A DNA stretch of 64,000 bases from Mycocentrospora acerina (taxonomy: Eukaryota; Ascomycota; Dothideomycetes; Pleosporales). The notes beneath the pieces are model-generated. The model worked only from the letters and a program-made list of their open reading frames with translations, made no database searches and was not told where the DNA came from. Both the position numbers and the translations under genes were made by a program. Of the stretch, positions 45,901 through 56,834 are shown piece by piece; within the stretch, counting starts at the first letter, position 1; each line of letters opens with the position of its first letter. Location: assembly GCA_022701365.1 (NCBI GenBank), contig JAKUHH010000284.1, forward strand, positions 496,001 through 560,000. The letters are read 5' to 3'.

Positions 45901-46967
45901 GCGGCATCGATAGTCTCGTCCGTGTACATACGCATGTCTTGCGAGCATGATGCAAGGAACCCTTCGAGTGCGATGAGAGCAGCCTCCAGGACCTCATCAA
46001 TCTCAGGATCACGCTCTCCCTCATCATCCGACACGTCCATCTCCTCATCCAGCTCCTCGGCACTTAAAGCACTCAAGACAAAGGGCGCCAGGGTTTTCAA
46101 GTAAGGACCAAATTTTCGGGGAATAGACCTGGCCATGGATCCAAGGATTGTGATATATAGCTTGCGTTTGCTGCGCGTGAGATGAGTGTCACGGAGGTGC
46201 TCGATGACGCGTGATAGAAAGTTGCTCAATAGCTGGTCAGTGAAGTAGCCTGCCAGTGTGGAAATTGCTGTGACTGATTTCTTCTTCATCATGGAGCTCG
46301 CGCGGTCGTTTTCGAGGACATCAAAGGTAATCTTCTGCAGGGCCTGGATCTCGACGTCCTGCAGCATAGGGCCGAAACAGCGGGCGACTTCGGTGAGGAC
46401 ATCGATGGCATTGCTATCTGATCCCTTCTCGAGGTCGACTTGCAACATGCCCTTGGGTACTTTGGGCAGGCCCTGCTGGGCGGGCTGGATGACATGGTAG
46501 CCGACGAGACGTGGGATGAGGACCTTGCTGACAGCGCTGTAGGCATCGAGGACGGGTTTGGTGCGGGCGACGCCAGCGACGGCACGCGGTAGAGATACGA
46601 CGACCTCGCGCAGGGCGAGCGAGGGGATGGACTGGTCGACGGCGTTGTCTGTCTGCAGGTTGGAGAGCTTCTCGATCATGGGGCACAGTATCTTGTCGGG
46701 GACGCGGTTGGCGAAAGGCCCCAAGCACTTGACAGCCTGGTTCTGCACCTCGCCGTTGGTGTCGACGAGCGTGGTGAGCAGGCCATCCACCGTCTTGGCG
46801 CAGGTGACGTCGTCGTGGTGCAGGAAGCCGGCGTGTGACACGACGAGGATGTCGTGTAGGTCGCTAAGGGCCATGAAGCGGAAGTCGGGGTCGTCATCAT
46901 TGAGCTTGGGGAGTAGCTGGGCGACATTGTGCGCCGTCGGGTTGGGCGGGACCGACGAGGGCGCCAT
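42903..46967 (-). CDS. Cullin-associated NEDD8-dissociated protein 1 (CAND1/TIP120)
   Basis: Two exons (43749-46967 and 42903-43694) across a 54-nt intron, 1336 residues. A continuous array of HEAT repeats starts at LLPKLNDDDPDFRFMALSDL and continues through LIPRLVGYHV and DAKTKAQIVDLLLPLL. An acidic insertion at about residues 315-410 (Asp/Glu runs including DDDDEND) is flanked by WKVRRCAAKVLF. The C-terminal TIP120 domain contains GPFKHKVDDGLEIRKSAYETLYALLE. CAND1 wraps unneddylated cullin-Rbx1 and exchanges substrate receptors of SCF ligases. The length is a little above the animal protein (about 1230). In Aspergillus CAND1 is encoded by two separate genes; here it is a single chain. Confidence 0.94.
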
Positions 46968-47669
46968 GATGGTGGCGGGGCGGGGTGGGGGTGTGTTGTG
47001 ATGCTGTGTTGCGGCGATGTCGTTGTGGAGGTGGGCGAGTGTTGGTGGTGGTCGTGTACCTCTGTTAGCTGTGCGTGGCGGGGTGGGGCGAGACAGCTCT
47101 ACAACTACACACAGCTATGGCGGGGTGGGTGTGCTGTATGCAGGGGGGAACGGGGGAGGAGAGGGCAATCAGGAACAGGTGGGAGAGACAAACACCATCC
47201 AGGGCGTTCGAACAAGCGTCCAGAAGAGACAAGCGGGTGGGTAGACGGTTCATTGCTGCCTGTCGCTGTGCTATGCCATGTCTACCATGTACTGCTCGTC
47301 GACGGCCTCCTCGCCGCTCATCAGCGCCCCGTTGCAGCTCTCCCTGTGTAGGCAGGCCAGACCTTGTGTCTGCTTGCACCACAGCACGGCATGTCAGTCC
47401 AAGGCAAAATCAAACCCAAGCCAGCCCACACCGTTCGCTGCCACTGGCCTGGCCCGACTCAATGGCATGGTCTACGACATGCCAGACACGGCCGTACTGC
47501 ACGTGACTGCATCGGCGAAAATTCGGGTGTGCCCAAGTGACGTGCCCATGATCGGTTGTGAGCTGATCTCCAGCACGCACCAAACATCCAGCTGCCCACT
47601 GCACCCGCAACCGCCCGACGCCATCAGCTACTCTTCGCCCGAGTCAATTGGCCATCATCCACCTCAGCC
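46968..47669. promoter_or_regulatory. Divergent upstream region, CAND1 / mitochondrial protein
   Basis: 702 bp between divergent starts. The first 180 bp are strikingly G/T-rich on the plus strand (GGTGGGGGTGTG-like runs), that is C/A-rich in the direction of the CAND1 5' leader. No coding exon recognised. Confidence 0.35.
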
Positions 47670-48659
47670 ATGTCTTTCATCAGGTCCACGGCGCTGCGCG
47701 CATCCTCAATTGCTCGTACCGCCCGCCCGTCGCGCTTCATCCGCACTGCCGAGCTCCAGCCATGGCAGCGCGCGGTTCAGCGCAGGACCTATGCCAGCGG
47801 CCACGGTGCCCACGGTGCAGCCCCGAGCAGCGACCTCCCCTGGTACGTCACGCCCTTGGACAGAGCCCGTTGGCCTCTGCGCGCACATTGCGCACTCTCC
47901 CATTACGGCATAGCACTGACACACGCTCCGCAGGATGGCAGCATCTGTCGTGGGTACCGCTACCGGTCTCTACATCGTCGTGACCCAGGACACAAGTAGT
48001 GGACACCACGACGACCACCACGCCGAGAAGCACGACGAGGAGGCCGAGGAAGAATCAACCGAGGATGCCGCCGACGAGAAGGCGGAAGAGAAGTCGGACG
48101 AGTCAAGCGAAGACTCCAAGGCTGAATCCAAGGAGGATGAGTCCAAGGATGAGCCCAAGGATGAGCCCAAGCATGTGGCTGAAGACGGCTCCAAGGACAC
48201 CTCGTCCAAGGATGTTGCTCACTCCGAGTCCCGCGAGAAGAAGTCTGAGGATAAGAAGGCAGAGAAGAACAGCAGTGGAGAGGGTAGCGCTGGCGATGAG
48301 AAGGATGCCTCGCCTGACAAGAGCGACAAGGTGAGCGTCTCGACACGCAGAAGTACCTCAAACGCTAACCGCAAATAGGCCACTCCTCGCAAGGAAGCCA
48401 AGAGCTCCAACGAGACCTCCGGCAAGCAGGAGGGCGTCTCCAACGCCGATACCCACCACAGCACGGAAATTTCCAAGGATGAGGAAAAGAGCAAGAAGGG
48501 TGAGGGTGTTGCTGAGACTGCCAAGCTCAAGGGAACTGTCTCGACTGACCGACCAGGAGTAAGTACACTATTGCACATGCTCGGTGTATAATTGCTGACC
48601 AAGAACAGGCTGAGAACAAGGAGGAGCGCAGCAAGAACCAGGAAAAGAATGACGAGTAG
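47670..48659 (+). CDS. Probable mitochondrial membrane-anchored charged protein, unknown function
   Basis: Four exons (47670-47842, 47934-48330, 48379-48558, 48609-48659), 266 residues. The first 45 residues are rich in Arg, Ser and Ala without acids, a typical mitochondrial presequence ending near RRTYASG. A short hydrophobic segment (ASVVGTATGLYIVV) follows at about residues 60-75, then some 190 residues composed almost entirely of Lys, Glu, Asp, Ser and Ala with loose KDEPKDEPK-type repeats. The hydrophobic segment plus disordered polyampholyte tail suggests an inner-membrane anchor with a soluble tail. I recognise no family; low-complexity tails of this kind resemble LEA proteins only in composition. 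Confidence 0.7.
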
Positions 48660-49415
48660 ATCGTCATCAACAGTCACCGACGCAAAGCATTTGTCCTATT
48701 TTTGTATCCCAAGCGCGATTCGTGTGTCCACTTGTCATGTGTATAGTGTCAATATGCAAAAATTATTCGTACAACCTTCGAGGACATGTTTCTTCAAGAT
48801 GTATAACATGACGTCATCTCGATCAAGACATGATTGTGCCATCTTTCATATCTCTTAGTCATCACCAGATACTGCCGGACATTCACGCTAGGTGTCTGAA
48901 AATGGAGCAGGTAGCTTGATGGCTGTGGAAGGATCTTGCTCTAAAAGGAGTGCGGCTGTTGCAGGCATATGATTGGTTTGTATGGCTCCTCACTAAGCGC
49001 CCGAGTTTGCTCCACAAGTCGGTGAAACCTCATCATCAACACCAATTGGTCACAACAGCGCATCACAATTGACAGGCATCCCACTACAAACTTACGGCGG
49101 GAGCACCGCGAATGGCTCTTCGCCTCTTGCCAACCTAGAGTATGGCTACAGGACTGGCAACCATAAGCGAAGCCCGAGGAATGCAGGGCTAGCCTTTCAT
49201 AACACTGCCCTTCCTCGCGCTCATGCAGGTTAGCACATATGATCCCTTTGAGAAAGTTTCAGCTTTGGCCCCATCTGCAATTGCATATCTCGTCCGTACC
49301 CGCACTCAACAGTACGATCACGAAACAATCCACAGCCCACAACTGGTCATACTTTTAGACTAGATTGTCGACGTTTAAGAATTATCACAAGGAATAAGCC
49401 ATATTACTACTACAA
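48660..49415. other. Intergenic, 0.76 kb
   Basis: Between the mitochondrial protein and PLAC8 genes, both on the plus strand. Nothing recognised beyond the expected terminator and promoter. Confidence 0.45.
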
Positions 49416-50666
49416 ATGAGTGAACAACAGCATCAGAGGTTCTCGTGGCAAGTCCCATTACAAGAAGAATCTCCGGTCTACGAAGCGGTCCAGCAGCCAC
49501 ATATCGATACCAGAGTTCCACAACATGATCGAATCTTCTCCTACATGCAGACTCCCATCGAACATCGCGCACCCTCTGATAATTCTTCGCCGAGCGATAT
49601 ATACACACCAATCGATCCTCGTCCTCAGTCAATATATCCGCATAATGCAGCAATACAGTACCACACAAATATATCCCCGTCGCCCCCACATGACGAGAAA
49701 CCTCCCATCTCGCCACTTTCGCCACACGAATTGATACAAACACTACCATTTTCTCCAGTCTCGCCAGTACCACAAGCGCAACTCATGTCAGCACAACCCA
49801 CGTCAGCGCAACACATGTCAGCGCAACCTATGTCAGCGAATCCTATGTCAGCGCAGCCCATATTAGTGCAACAGACTGCTACATGGCAGACAAACCATGC
49901 AAGACAGATGAGCAACCTATTGCCCATTAACACCACTCTGGTACATCAAATGCCTCCTGTACCACCAACGCCGCCATCTCAAGCGTCTTCCCCGTTGCCG
50001 TACACAACACCTCCAACTCCGCTATCAGCAGGTTATAAACAAGATCATGGAATTCAGAGCAACGATATAAGAGAGCCTTATTCGCCACACGGCTTCTCGG
50101 ATCAAACAACCAACCATCACGCTGTGTTCTCTCCAAATTCTGCTCATGGGCCAAATGGCTTAGACTTTGCCCTCCATCAACCGGGCCAGATAGCGCACCC
50201 AAATATGAACCTTTCCGCCAAAGGTTCGTCAAATCAGTGGAAGCACTCGCTGTGCTCTTGTAGTGGAGACGTAACAACATGTCTGACTGGATTCACCTGT
50301 CCTTGTATTCTCTACGGACGCACATCCTACCGATTGTCTCAGAAAAGTCGAAAACAAGATTCCACCGACTTGTTGAATCATAAAACACCAAATACTCAAT
50401 GTATGGTGATGGGTCTGGCGTGTGGGCTGTGGTGGTTGTTTCCCATGCTGCAGCGGACAAGAATTCGGCACAACTATAAACTTGAGGGCAGTTTGGGAGG
50501 AGACTGTATCAAAGGAGTCTGCTGTTGTTGCTGCGTTGCGGTACAGAATGAGAGGGAAGTTCAAGAAAGGGAGGAGAGTGTACGGAGATGGGCAGGACCG
50601 GCAGGTGGCGCTGGATCGGAGGCGTATACAAGGGCATCGGGAATGGTGTACAAATCGCAAGTGTGA
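49416..50666 (+). CDS. PLAC8-domain protein with Pro/Gln-rich N-terminus
   Basis: A single exon of 416 residues. The first 265 residues are disordered, rich in Pro, Ser, Gln and His, with SPLSPHE and PPVPPTPPS stretches and a run of MSAQP-type pentapeptides at about residues 124-147. The PLAC8 domain follows: WKHSLCSCSGDVTTCLTGFTCPCILYGR, NTQCMVMGL and GDCIKGVCCCCCVAVQNERE. PLAC8/PCR proteins are Cys-rich, membrane-associated through the Cys-flanked hydrophobic segments, and linked to Cd resistance or organ-size and Ca/Zn transport in plants. The fungal role is unknown. The Cys-rich CPC and CCCCC motifs are intact. Confidence 0.88.
   Translation: MSEQQHQRFSWQVPLQEESPVYEAVQQPHIDTRVPQHDRIFSYMQTPIEHRAPSDNSSPSDIYTPIDPRPQSIYPHNAAIQYHTNISPSPPHDEKPPISPLSPHELIQTLPFSPVSPVPQAQLMSAQPTSAQHMSAQPMSANPMSAQPILVQQTATWQTNHARQMSNLLPINTTLVHQMPPVPPTPPSQASSPLPYTTPPTPLSAGYKQDHGIQSNDIREPYSPHGFSDQTTNHHAVFSPNSAHGPNGLDFALHQPGQIAHPNMNLSAKGSSNQWKHSLCSCSGDVTTCLTGFTCPCILYGRTSYRLSQKSRKQDSTDLLNHKTPNTQCMVMGLACGLWWLFPMLQRTRIRHNYKLEGSLGGDCIKGVCCCCCVAVQNEREVQEREESVRRWAGPAGGAGSEAYTRASGMVYKSQV
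49787..49861 (+). repeat. 15-nt tandem repeat, five units, in the PLAC8 gene
   Basis: Five consecutive 15-nt units of the form atgtcagcgcaacct, with scattered substitutions, encode MSAQP, TSAQH, MSAQP, MSANP and MSAQP. The unit is a multiple of three, so changes in copy number preserve the frame. Confidence 0.85.
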
Positions 50667-51281
50667 GTAATCAGGGTAAAACAGAGACTTTTCTCATCTT
50701 AGAGATTGATACCAGCATGTGTACATATGCCAGAGCAGATTGGAGTAGACTAGGCAGGCTTTCAGTTGCAACGGACGTTTGTAGTGCACATTTGACTTCC
50801 GAATAGACTTTTAGCAAGAAATTAAAAAGCTGGCGTTCTTCGAGATGCTGGACCATGATAGTGCAAAAAATGAATACCTCTATAGCGTCCTGCTAACTGA
50901 GCGCAACAGCAGCAGTCTTGAGATGTAATATGGGCAAACCATCGACCGGAAAATTCAAGTCCATGGCCTTGAGAAACGTTTATAGACTTGGTTGAACTCT
51001 CTCACTGTAGTGTTTTACGGGGTATAATAATGACAGAGCTGGTATGCATTCAACCCAACGAAAAAGCAATATGTCGATATTGTTACATGCTATTGATAAA
51101 TGGATTACAATCTAATCGTAGCGAAGTCGGAGTTCAAGCCGGAATAGTTATTGTACCTGACGCTAGCGTGGCCATCCGAGGCGTGACGCAACGCCCCACC
51201 ACCCCGCGGAACTCCAAAACTCTCAAAGCTTCCAAGACGTGTAGTGGCCAAACCTCTGACAACCTTTTGCACATATCCCAG
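50667..51281. promoter_or_regulatory. Upstream region of HEM3
   Basis: 615 bp. An open frame runs in phase with HEM3 from about 50988, including an ATG at 51030, with no stop before the annotated start. Its composition does not resemble a conserved HEM3 region, so it is treated as 5' flank. Confidence 0.4.
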
Positions 51282-52475
51282 ATGGCATCAACAACCGCCC
51301 CAGCCTCGCAGAAGTCTGCCACGATCAACATTGGCACGCGTCAATCCGCGCTCGCCCAGATCCAAGCTCGTGGGGTGGAGAAGGCGTTAAAGGATGCATA
51401 CCCAGACCGGACCTACAAGATATGCCCTGTTCTGGCGCAAGGAGATAAGGACAAGGTCACGCCGCTGCAGCAACTGAGCCAAGGAGAGAATGCAAAAAGT
51501 CTATGGACTGGTGAATTAGAGAGCATGCTCGAGGCAGGAGAGCTAGATATCATTGTCCATTGCTTGAAAGGTAGGGTTCTTTCGGATATGTAGTCGCCTC
51601 TTACACTACTAACACAAGGTAAAGATATGCCCACTCAGCTGCCTGATAATCTTACTTTGGGTGCCATCCTCGAGCGCGAAGACCCTCGCGACGCCCTCCT
51701 CATCTCACCCCGGCTTCCAAAAGGCACACAGCTGTCTACGCTTCCAGAAGGCGCTACCATTGGAACTTCGTCTGTCCGTCGTGCCGCTTCATTACGACGC
51801 ATATACCCGCATTTGAACTTTGCAGATTTGAGAGGCAATGTTGGAACGAGACTGGGCAAGCTTGACGCAGAGGACTCACAGTATTCTGCCATTGTCCTGG
51901 CTGCTGCCGGACTCAAGAGACTGGGTCTCGAGCACCGTATTGATCAGTACTTGAGCAGTGACAGTGGGGGTATGCTTCACGCAGTTGGTCAGGGTGCATT
52001 GGGAATTGAAATCCGAAAGAACGACGAAGCGATGGCGGAGATGCTGAGCAATGTTCGATGCGAGCGGACGACGCGGGCATGTTCTGCGGAGCGGGGATTA
52101 CTACGGGCTCTTGAAGGAGGCTGCAGCGTACCCATTGGTGTAGAGACGTCGTGGAGAGGCGGAAAGAATGTTTCCACCGGAGCACAGCCAGCGAAAGACT
52201 ACGACAAGCATGGCAACGCTGTCGAAGAGGCACAGCCAGACATTGATGATCAAGAATTGGTACTCAAGACACTAGTCGTGAGTGTAGATGGCAAGGACTT
52301 TGTCGAGTACGAAACAGCACAGAAAGTTCGATCAGCGGAAGAGGCCGAAATTATGGGACGAGAAGTGGCCCAGATTTTGATCGAAAAGGGCGCAGACAAG
52401 ATTCTACAGAAGATAAGCACAGAGAAGCAGTGGGCTGCAAAGAAGAAGCTTGATGAGCTGAAGTCAACCTCTTAG
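51282..52475 (+). CDS. HEM3: Hydroxymethylbilane synthase (porphobilinogen deaminase)
   Basis: Two exons (51282-51570 and 51625-52475), 54-nt intron, 379 residues. It begins near INIGTRQSALAQIQA, the Arg-rich N-terminal motif. The junction restores HCLKDMPT, which fixes the acceptor at 51624 rather than the AG at 51618-51619. Further motifs are GTSSVRRAASLRR, FADLRGNVGTRLGKLD, GQGALGIEIR and the cofactor-binding Cys in EGGCSVPIG. The enzyme joins four porphobilinogen units into hydroxymethylbilane, the fourth step of haem synthesis from 5-aminolevulinate onward, in the cytosol. An insert of about 40 residues after the cofactor loop (about 285-320) is Asp/Lys-rich. The chosen Met, of MASTTAPAS, is the last before the conserved region. 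Confidence 0.94.
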
Positions 52476-52858
52476 TGGTAGCGGAGTACAAGCCTTCTCG
52501 TATGGACGCGGTACTTGTTCTGGAAATGACACGAAATCACTACAAGCCAAATATGCTTACCTCTACGCATTTACTGCACGAACTCATTTGCTACTTTCTT
52601 TTCCTTTCTTTGCATTCTCATGATTTCACTACAAACATTTGCATACTCTTTCACTGGGCATCACAGGGGGCTGGAGACGTAACGCACAGTCAGACGAAAA
52701 AAGAATTGCACATGCAGTGCATTTTGTATTTGCTTCAAAAACGCTCTCGTTACTTCGTTCCATCGTAAGATGCTCACTCACTCCCAGCGATCGTTCACTT
52801 TGCGTCCCTATCATGCAATCACAACAGCGTCCCTTGGTCTCCTCTCGAATTCCATCTT
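52476..52858. other. Convergent 3' spacer
   Basis: 383 bp between the HEM3 stop and the ribonuclease stop. No feature beyond 3' ends. Confidence 0.45.
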
Positions 52859-53342
52859 CTACCACCCAGAGCAAGCCACAAAGTTGTTTCCACTCGCGCC
52901 AGTGTGCGTAATCTCTCCGGCACGCTGTCCACTCTTGTTGTAAATAACTCGGTCTGCGCCAGGGGATCCTACATTTTTCATCAGCCATGCACGTGGACTT
53001 GTCATATGCGGAAAACTTACCTCCAGTGTACGCGCCGGATGTCTTCAATGGGAACTCCTGGTAGGGTCCACTGACAAGGAAGGTGAAGCCCTCGTAGTTG
53101 TTGTATGTGTGGGGGTAGGTTGAGCTACCGGCTACTGTGCCGGCGCTGGTGTACTTGTATCCTGCGGTGCGGGCGGCGGAGACTTGAGCAGAAGTGTAGC
53201 AGGTGGAACCGCACTTGACGAAGCAAGACTGGCGCTCAACAAGAGCAGCGGCATCAACGTGGGCCTCCTCGACGGCGTCGGTGATGGGGAGAGCGAGCGC
53301 AAGGGGCGCGAGGAGCAGGAGAAGAGCTGATGGGAACTGCAT
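52859..53342 (-). CDS. Secreted guanyl-specific ribonuclease, T1/N1 type
   Basis: Two exons (53021-53342, 52859-52968), 52-nt intron, 143 residues. A signal peptide (about 1-18) and a short propeptide ending in VERQ precede a mature chain of about 105 residues, the usual size of RNase T1. Catalytic residues can be placed: His in YPHTYNNYEGF, Glu in GPYQEFP, Arg in GADRVIYN and His in ITHTGASGNN. The C-terminal FVACSGW and N-terminal Cys pairs give the expected disulfides. It cleaves RNA after G residues and is secreted, perhaps for nutrient scavenging. The longer loops that mark ribotoxins are absent, so it is an ordinary extracellular RNase. Confidence 0.92.
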
Positions 53343-55007
53343 GATTGCTGTAAATTGGAGACGAAGGGACTCGGCAAGTGAACGGGCTGGGTTGAGTAGT
53401 AGCGAGAGTAGTGTTTGGGTTGATGACCTTGAAGCTATAACCAAAGGTAACAGTTTATACAAGTTACTTATAGTCGTACGTCAACACCTTGCCAGCGGAC
53501 CTCTCCGACTCGTGTCTACCGCACCCCGGACGATCAGATACCAATTGATTAAGTGGTTTGGACCCTTTCCCCAAAGAAACATGACCTCCGCGACCGCTCC
53601 ATCTCCCATCTCGAGCCTTATCACCGGCCCACCCTAAACCCGGGGGCCTACCAGCACGCTCCGCCAAACCACCATGTCCAACCCACTATCTCCCATTCGT
53701 CCACCTCTCAGAGAACGTGCCTCACGAGATCCCCAGGTAACGGTGATCTCCATACGACTCAACCTGTACCTCGCGCCGATCAGGAAGGTGTAAGATGTCC
53801 CATTCGTGGTGTCCCTGATTGATGTTTTGTTTCATGATGCTTATCGGTGTCGGATCTGCAGCTGTTCGGGGATTGAGAGCACATGTGCGAGTTTGGTTGG
53901 TCGGGTGAGGTTGGGGATCGACGGGCGAGGGCGGGAACTAGCTTGATGGGGAAGGTGGGACTAACGTCGGAGTGAAGGTGGGGTTTGTGGAAGACGTGCA
54001 GGTTGGACTGGCTGGGAGGATAAGGCTACGAGGCATAGAGGTAGCCTGGTTGGTGGGTAATTGGGCTCAGAGTATGGTTAATGGAAGGGGTCTTTTTTTG
54101 CGCGGGAATTCGGCGTGCCACAGATGAGGAGTGTACCTAGTGTGTTGGTACTTTGATGGTCGAGGTATATTCAAGACCTTCCCAATTCCATCTACGCTCT
54201 GAAATTTGATACCTCAAGGTATATCACCTCCTCGGAGCTACGTTGCTGTGTTTGGCAACTCGTCCCAAGTGTGTGTTCTCTGCGGAGATACAGATATGGC
54301 ACGCCTTGCCAACTCATGTGTCATTTGGTATCTTCATCCACCTTGATAGTTGCAACTTATTGCAATCTCGATTCCCCTTCATCTCGGCCCATATACCTAG
54401 CACTGTCTACAGGTCCCACCATGTCTTGATTGCACAATCCTGCACAATGATCACTACCAAACTGTTCTACTATTTTCAAGATCGTTTGTTTCAGCTGATT
54501 AGTTGCCTGATTCCTGTTGTTCGATACCAATCTAACACAATTCCTGGGTGTCACAGTATCAACCAGTCGCTGGTAGCATATTAACAAGACTAAGGGTTGG
54601 TATATCATTCAACTTTGCTGTGAGGCAGTGAGCAAAGAAGAGAAGAAGCTGCATTCATGTTACAAAAAACTCTACTACGTTCAATATAATTCAAGCTATG
54701 AAATCCTTCAGCCACATAAATCCTCCAGGATTACAACGATAGTTTAGAGAAAAATTTCCGTCTTGATGGATTTTGATAGGTCCAAGCTTCACAGTTAACA
54801 GAATGCATAGAATGATCATCCTAAGGCGGGGCTCTGTGATAAATCTCTAAAGGACATGTGCTCTTAAAATAACCTGCAATATAAACGCGTTGCACTATAA
54901 CTGAGACGGAATTTGCCGTGTAGAGGTTAACCTTGCCTCTCTCATCATATATCTCTGGCTCTTACCTTACCTTTCCACCCCCCTTCCACCACACTCAATT
55001 CAATCCC
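53343..55007. other. Intergenic, 1.7 kb
   Basis: Between the RNase start and the 3' end of the bestrophin gene. A short plus-strand open frame from an ATG at 53673 encodes a Pro/Arg-rich stretch of about 20 codons before a possible GTAACG donor, but no credible next exon was found. A G-rich stretch runs from about 53920 to 54000. No other feature. Confidence 0.4.
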
Positions 55008-56292
55008 TTAATTGAACATACCTCCCAATGCTGTCCCCTCTGCCGTAGCCTTCCACTCCTCTAACAATACCATGACCTCCTGCCTCGTATCCTCGATGAT
55101 TCCATCCATCTTGATATCATTCTTATCATATCCAAAAGGATCCTCCAGCTGCATACCAATTCCCTCTATTCCATAAAGCGTAAACGCAACGATAGCCACG
55201 ATAGGAATACTCCACCATCCATAGTCATCCACGATAGCCAAGGGCAAGACACACGTGAACAAGGCCAATACCTGTTTCTGGTGTATGAGGTGCGCAACAG
55301 GAATGGGTGTACTGCGGATAGTTTCCATGCGCCCGTACGCATCAACAAGGTTGTTCACTTGGCATGTCATCTGCGAGGCGAGAGGCGCGTGGAACCAACC
55401 CCTGTCCACACCGCGGCGGATGAAACTCTCCACCAAGACGGTCAACTGCAGTGGGAGGCCGAGACCTTGATCTTCATACCCCATGAGTCCATCGGGGAGT
55501 AAGGAGACGTAGTCACTTTTCTTAGTTGTGAACCCACCGTTGCCATTCTCTAGAGTTGCCAGGCTGCTGGTTGTTTGTGTGAGGAGCGGTGTGCTAACTG
55601 TGGGTGTTCCAGGTGTAGATAAAGTCCGATGGTCGGTATAACTTGGTCTTCTCGATACCGGATGTGAGCGTGAGTAGGACGCAGTTTGAAGCTGAGGCGC
55701 AAGGCTCGCAGGTGGAATATTGAATTCTGCGCGGAGATTGTGCTTGATTGCGTACAGTACCGCGATCAACACGCGTACTATCTTCTCTGTATCCTGGCGC
55801 TCTGCCTCTGTCGCTTTACCGTCTTTGCATCGCGAATTGACTAGTGTGATGCGCGCGAGATTGCGCACACAAGTGCCTATCATGGTTAGGCAATTGCTCT
55901 ACGTATCAAGGGAAGTATCTGTTACTTATTGTGGTTAAGCAATTCCTGCCAGTCCAAAACCGGTCGTACGAAGTACCTATACATGTGTGAGACTACAACT
56001 CTACGTAGCAATCGGAGTGAGGTTGCTTGCCGTTGCGGAATACAAGCATCAATCCCACCACAATAGATAAGGAAGGGATGATAGTGGACGGGATGTTCAG
56101 ATTTCCAGCCACATAAGTATCCAGATACACAACCAGCACCGTGAACAAGGAGTGCAAAAGGACAGGAACTATAATGATGCCATGGATGGCGCCCTTTGCG
56201 AAGCGCAAGACGAGAGGCAAACGGCGGGGCTTTTGGCGGAAGGCGTGTGCTAGGGGATAGGTTGGGCGGCGCGTTTGGAGATGAGGCCCCAT
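55008..56292 (-). CDS. Bestrophin / UPF0187 family anion channel-like membrane protein
   Basis: Three exons (56031-56292, 55926-55976, 55008-55876), 393 residues. The first exon has LPLVLRFAKGAIHGIIIVPVLLHSLFTVLVVYLD and SLSIVVGLMLVFRN; the 51-nt second exon completes NGTSYDRFWTGRN, a hallmark of the family. The last exon ends with DDYGWWSIPIVAIVAFTLYGIEGIG, DPFGYDKNDIKMD. The first intron has a GC-AG boundary (G/gcaagc), required to keep frame. Fungal members form pentameric chloride/bicarbonate-type channels by homology with animal bestrophins and bacterial KpBest; the localisation is unknown. A non-conserved Ser/Thr-rich loop lies at about residues 155-200. Confidence 0.9.
55977..56030 (-). 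other. GC-AG intron in the bestrophin-family gene
   Basis: A 54-nt intron with the donor gcaagc and an acceptor ending tatag. No GT donor in the neighbourhood gives the conserved FRNGTSY sequence. GC-AG introns make up about 1 percent of fungal introns and typically keep the rest of the donor consensus, as here. Confidence 0.8.
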
Positions 56293-56834
56293 GGTTACTT
56301 TGGATGATCACGAGCGTATTGAGGAGTTCAATGTTCAGCGCACAGGAAGAGCGCAGAGTAAGAGGTGAAGTGAAAAGCAAGAGGACCAGCTCTCGTGTCC
56401 ATGTGCCGCTGGAAGCGTGGAAGTGTGGGGGTGTTCTGGGGAACGAAGCTGGGACCACAAGGATCCTGATTGTTTCAGGGTCCAATTGGCTGGCGCGACT
56501 GGCGGTCAAGGTTTTGGGTGTGCAGAAGAGTGGATGATGCAATTGCTGCATTCATCGCATCCTTGCACTCGTTCAATGGAGTCGTTCGCCATGTGAAGGA
56601 TTTTGGTCTATATCGGCGTTTAAGTGAAGTTGCTCACGGAGACGAATGCAGGGTTCAGTTATCACATGTTGGGAACAAATTCCCAATCCATGTCTTACCT
56701 CTGCCGCGCCGGTTGGGAGCCGATGACGAGCCTCGGCCAGCACGCGTCAAGCTTCCCTCATTTTCAACTACCTCTGCAAGATCCTTAGAAGTACACCTCT
56801 AGCATTGCTTTCCCCGCGCGACAAAGTAGCCAGG
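56293..56834. promoter_or_regulatory. Divergent promoter, bestrophin / PEX11C
   Basis: 542 bp between divergent starts. Pyrimidine-rich just before the PEX11C start. No other coding sequence accepted. Confidence 0.4.

Noticed and set aside
47999..48334. Alternative-frame open frames inside the charged mitochondrial protein gene
   Set aside because: Low-complexity coding keeps all frames open; only the annotated frame joins to a presequence exon and to later exons with correct splice sites.
53673..53820. Possible first exon of an unannotated plus-strand gene (Pro/Arg-rich start with a GTAACG donor)
   Set aside because: The only acceptor in reach leads to a stop within a few codons, and no later exon could be joined, so a gene cannot be supported.
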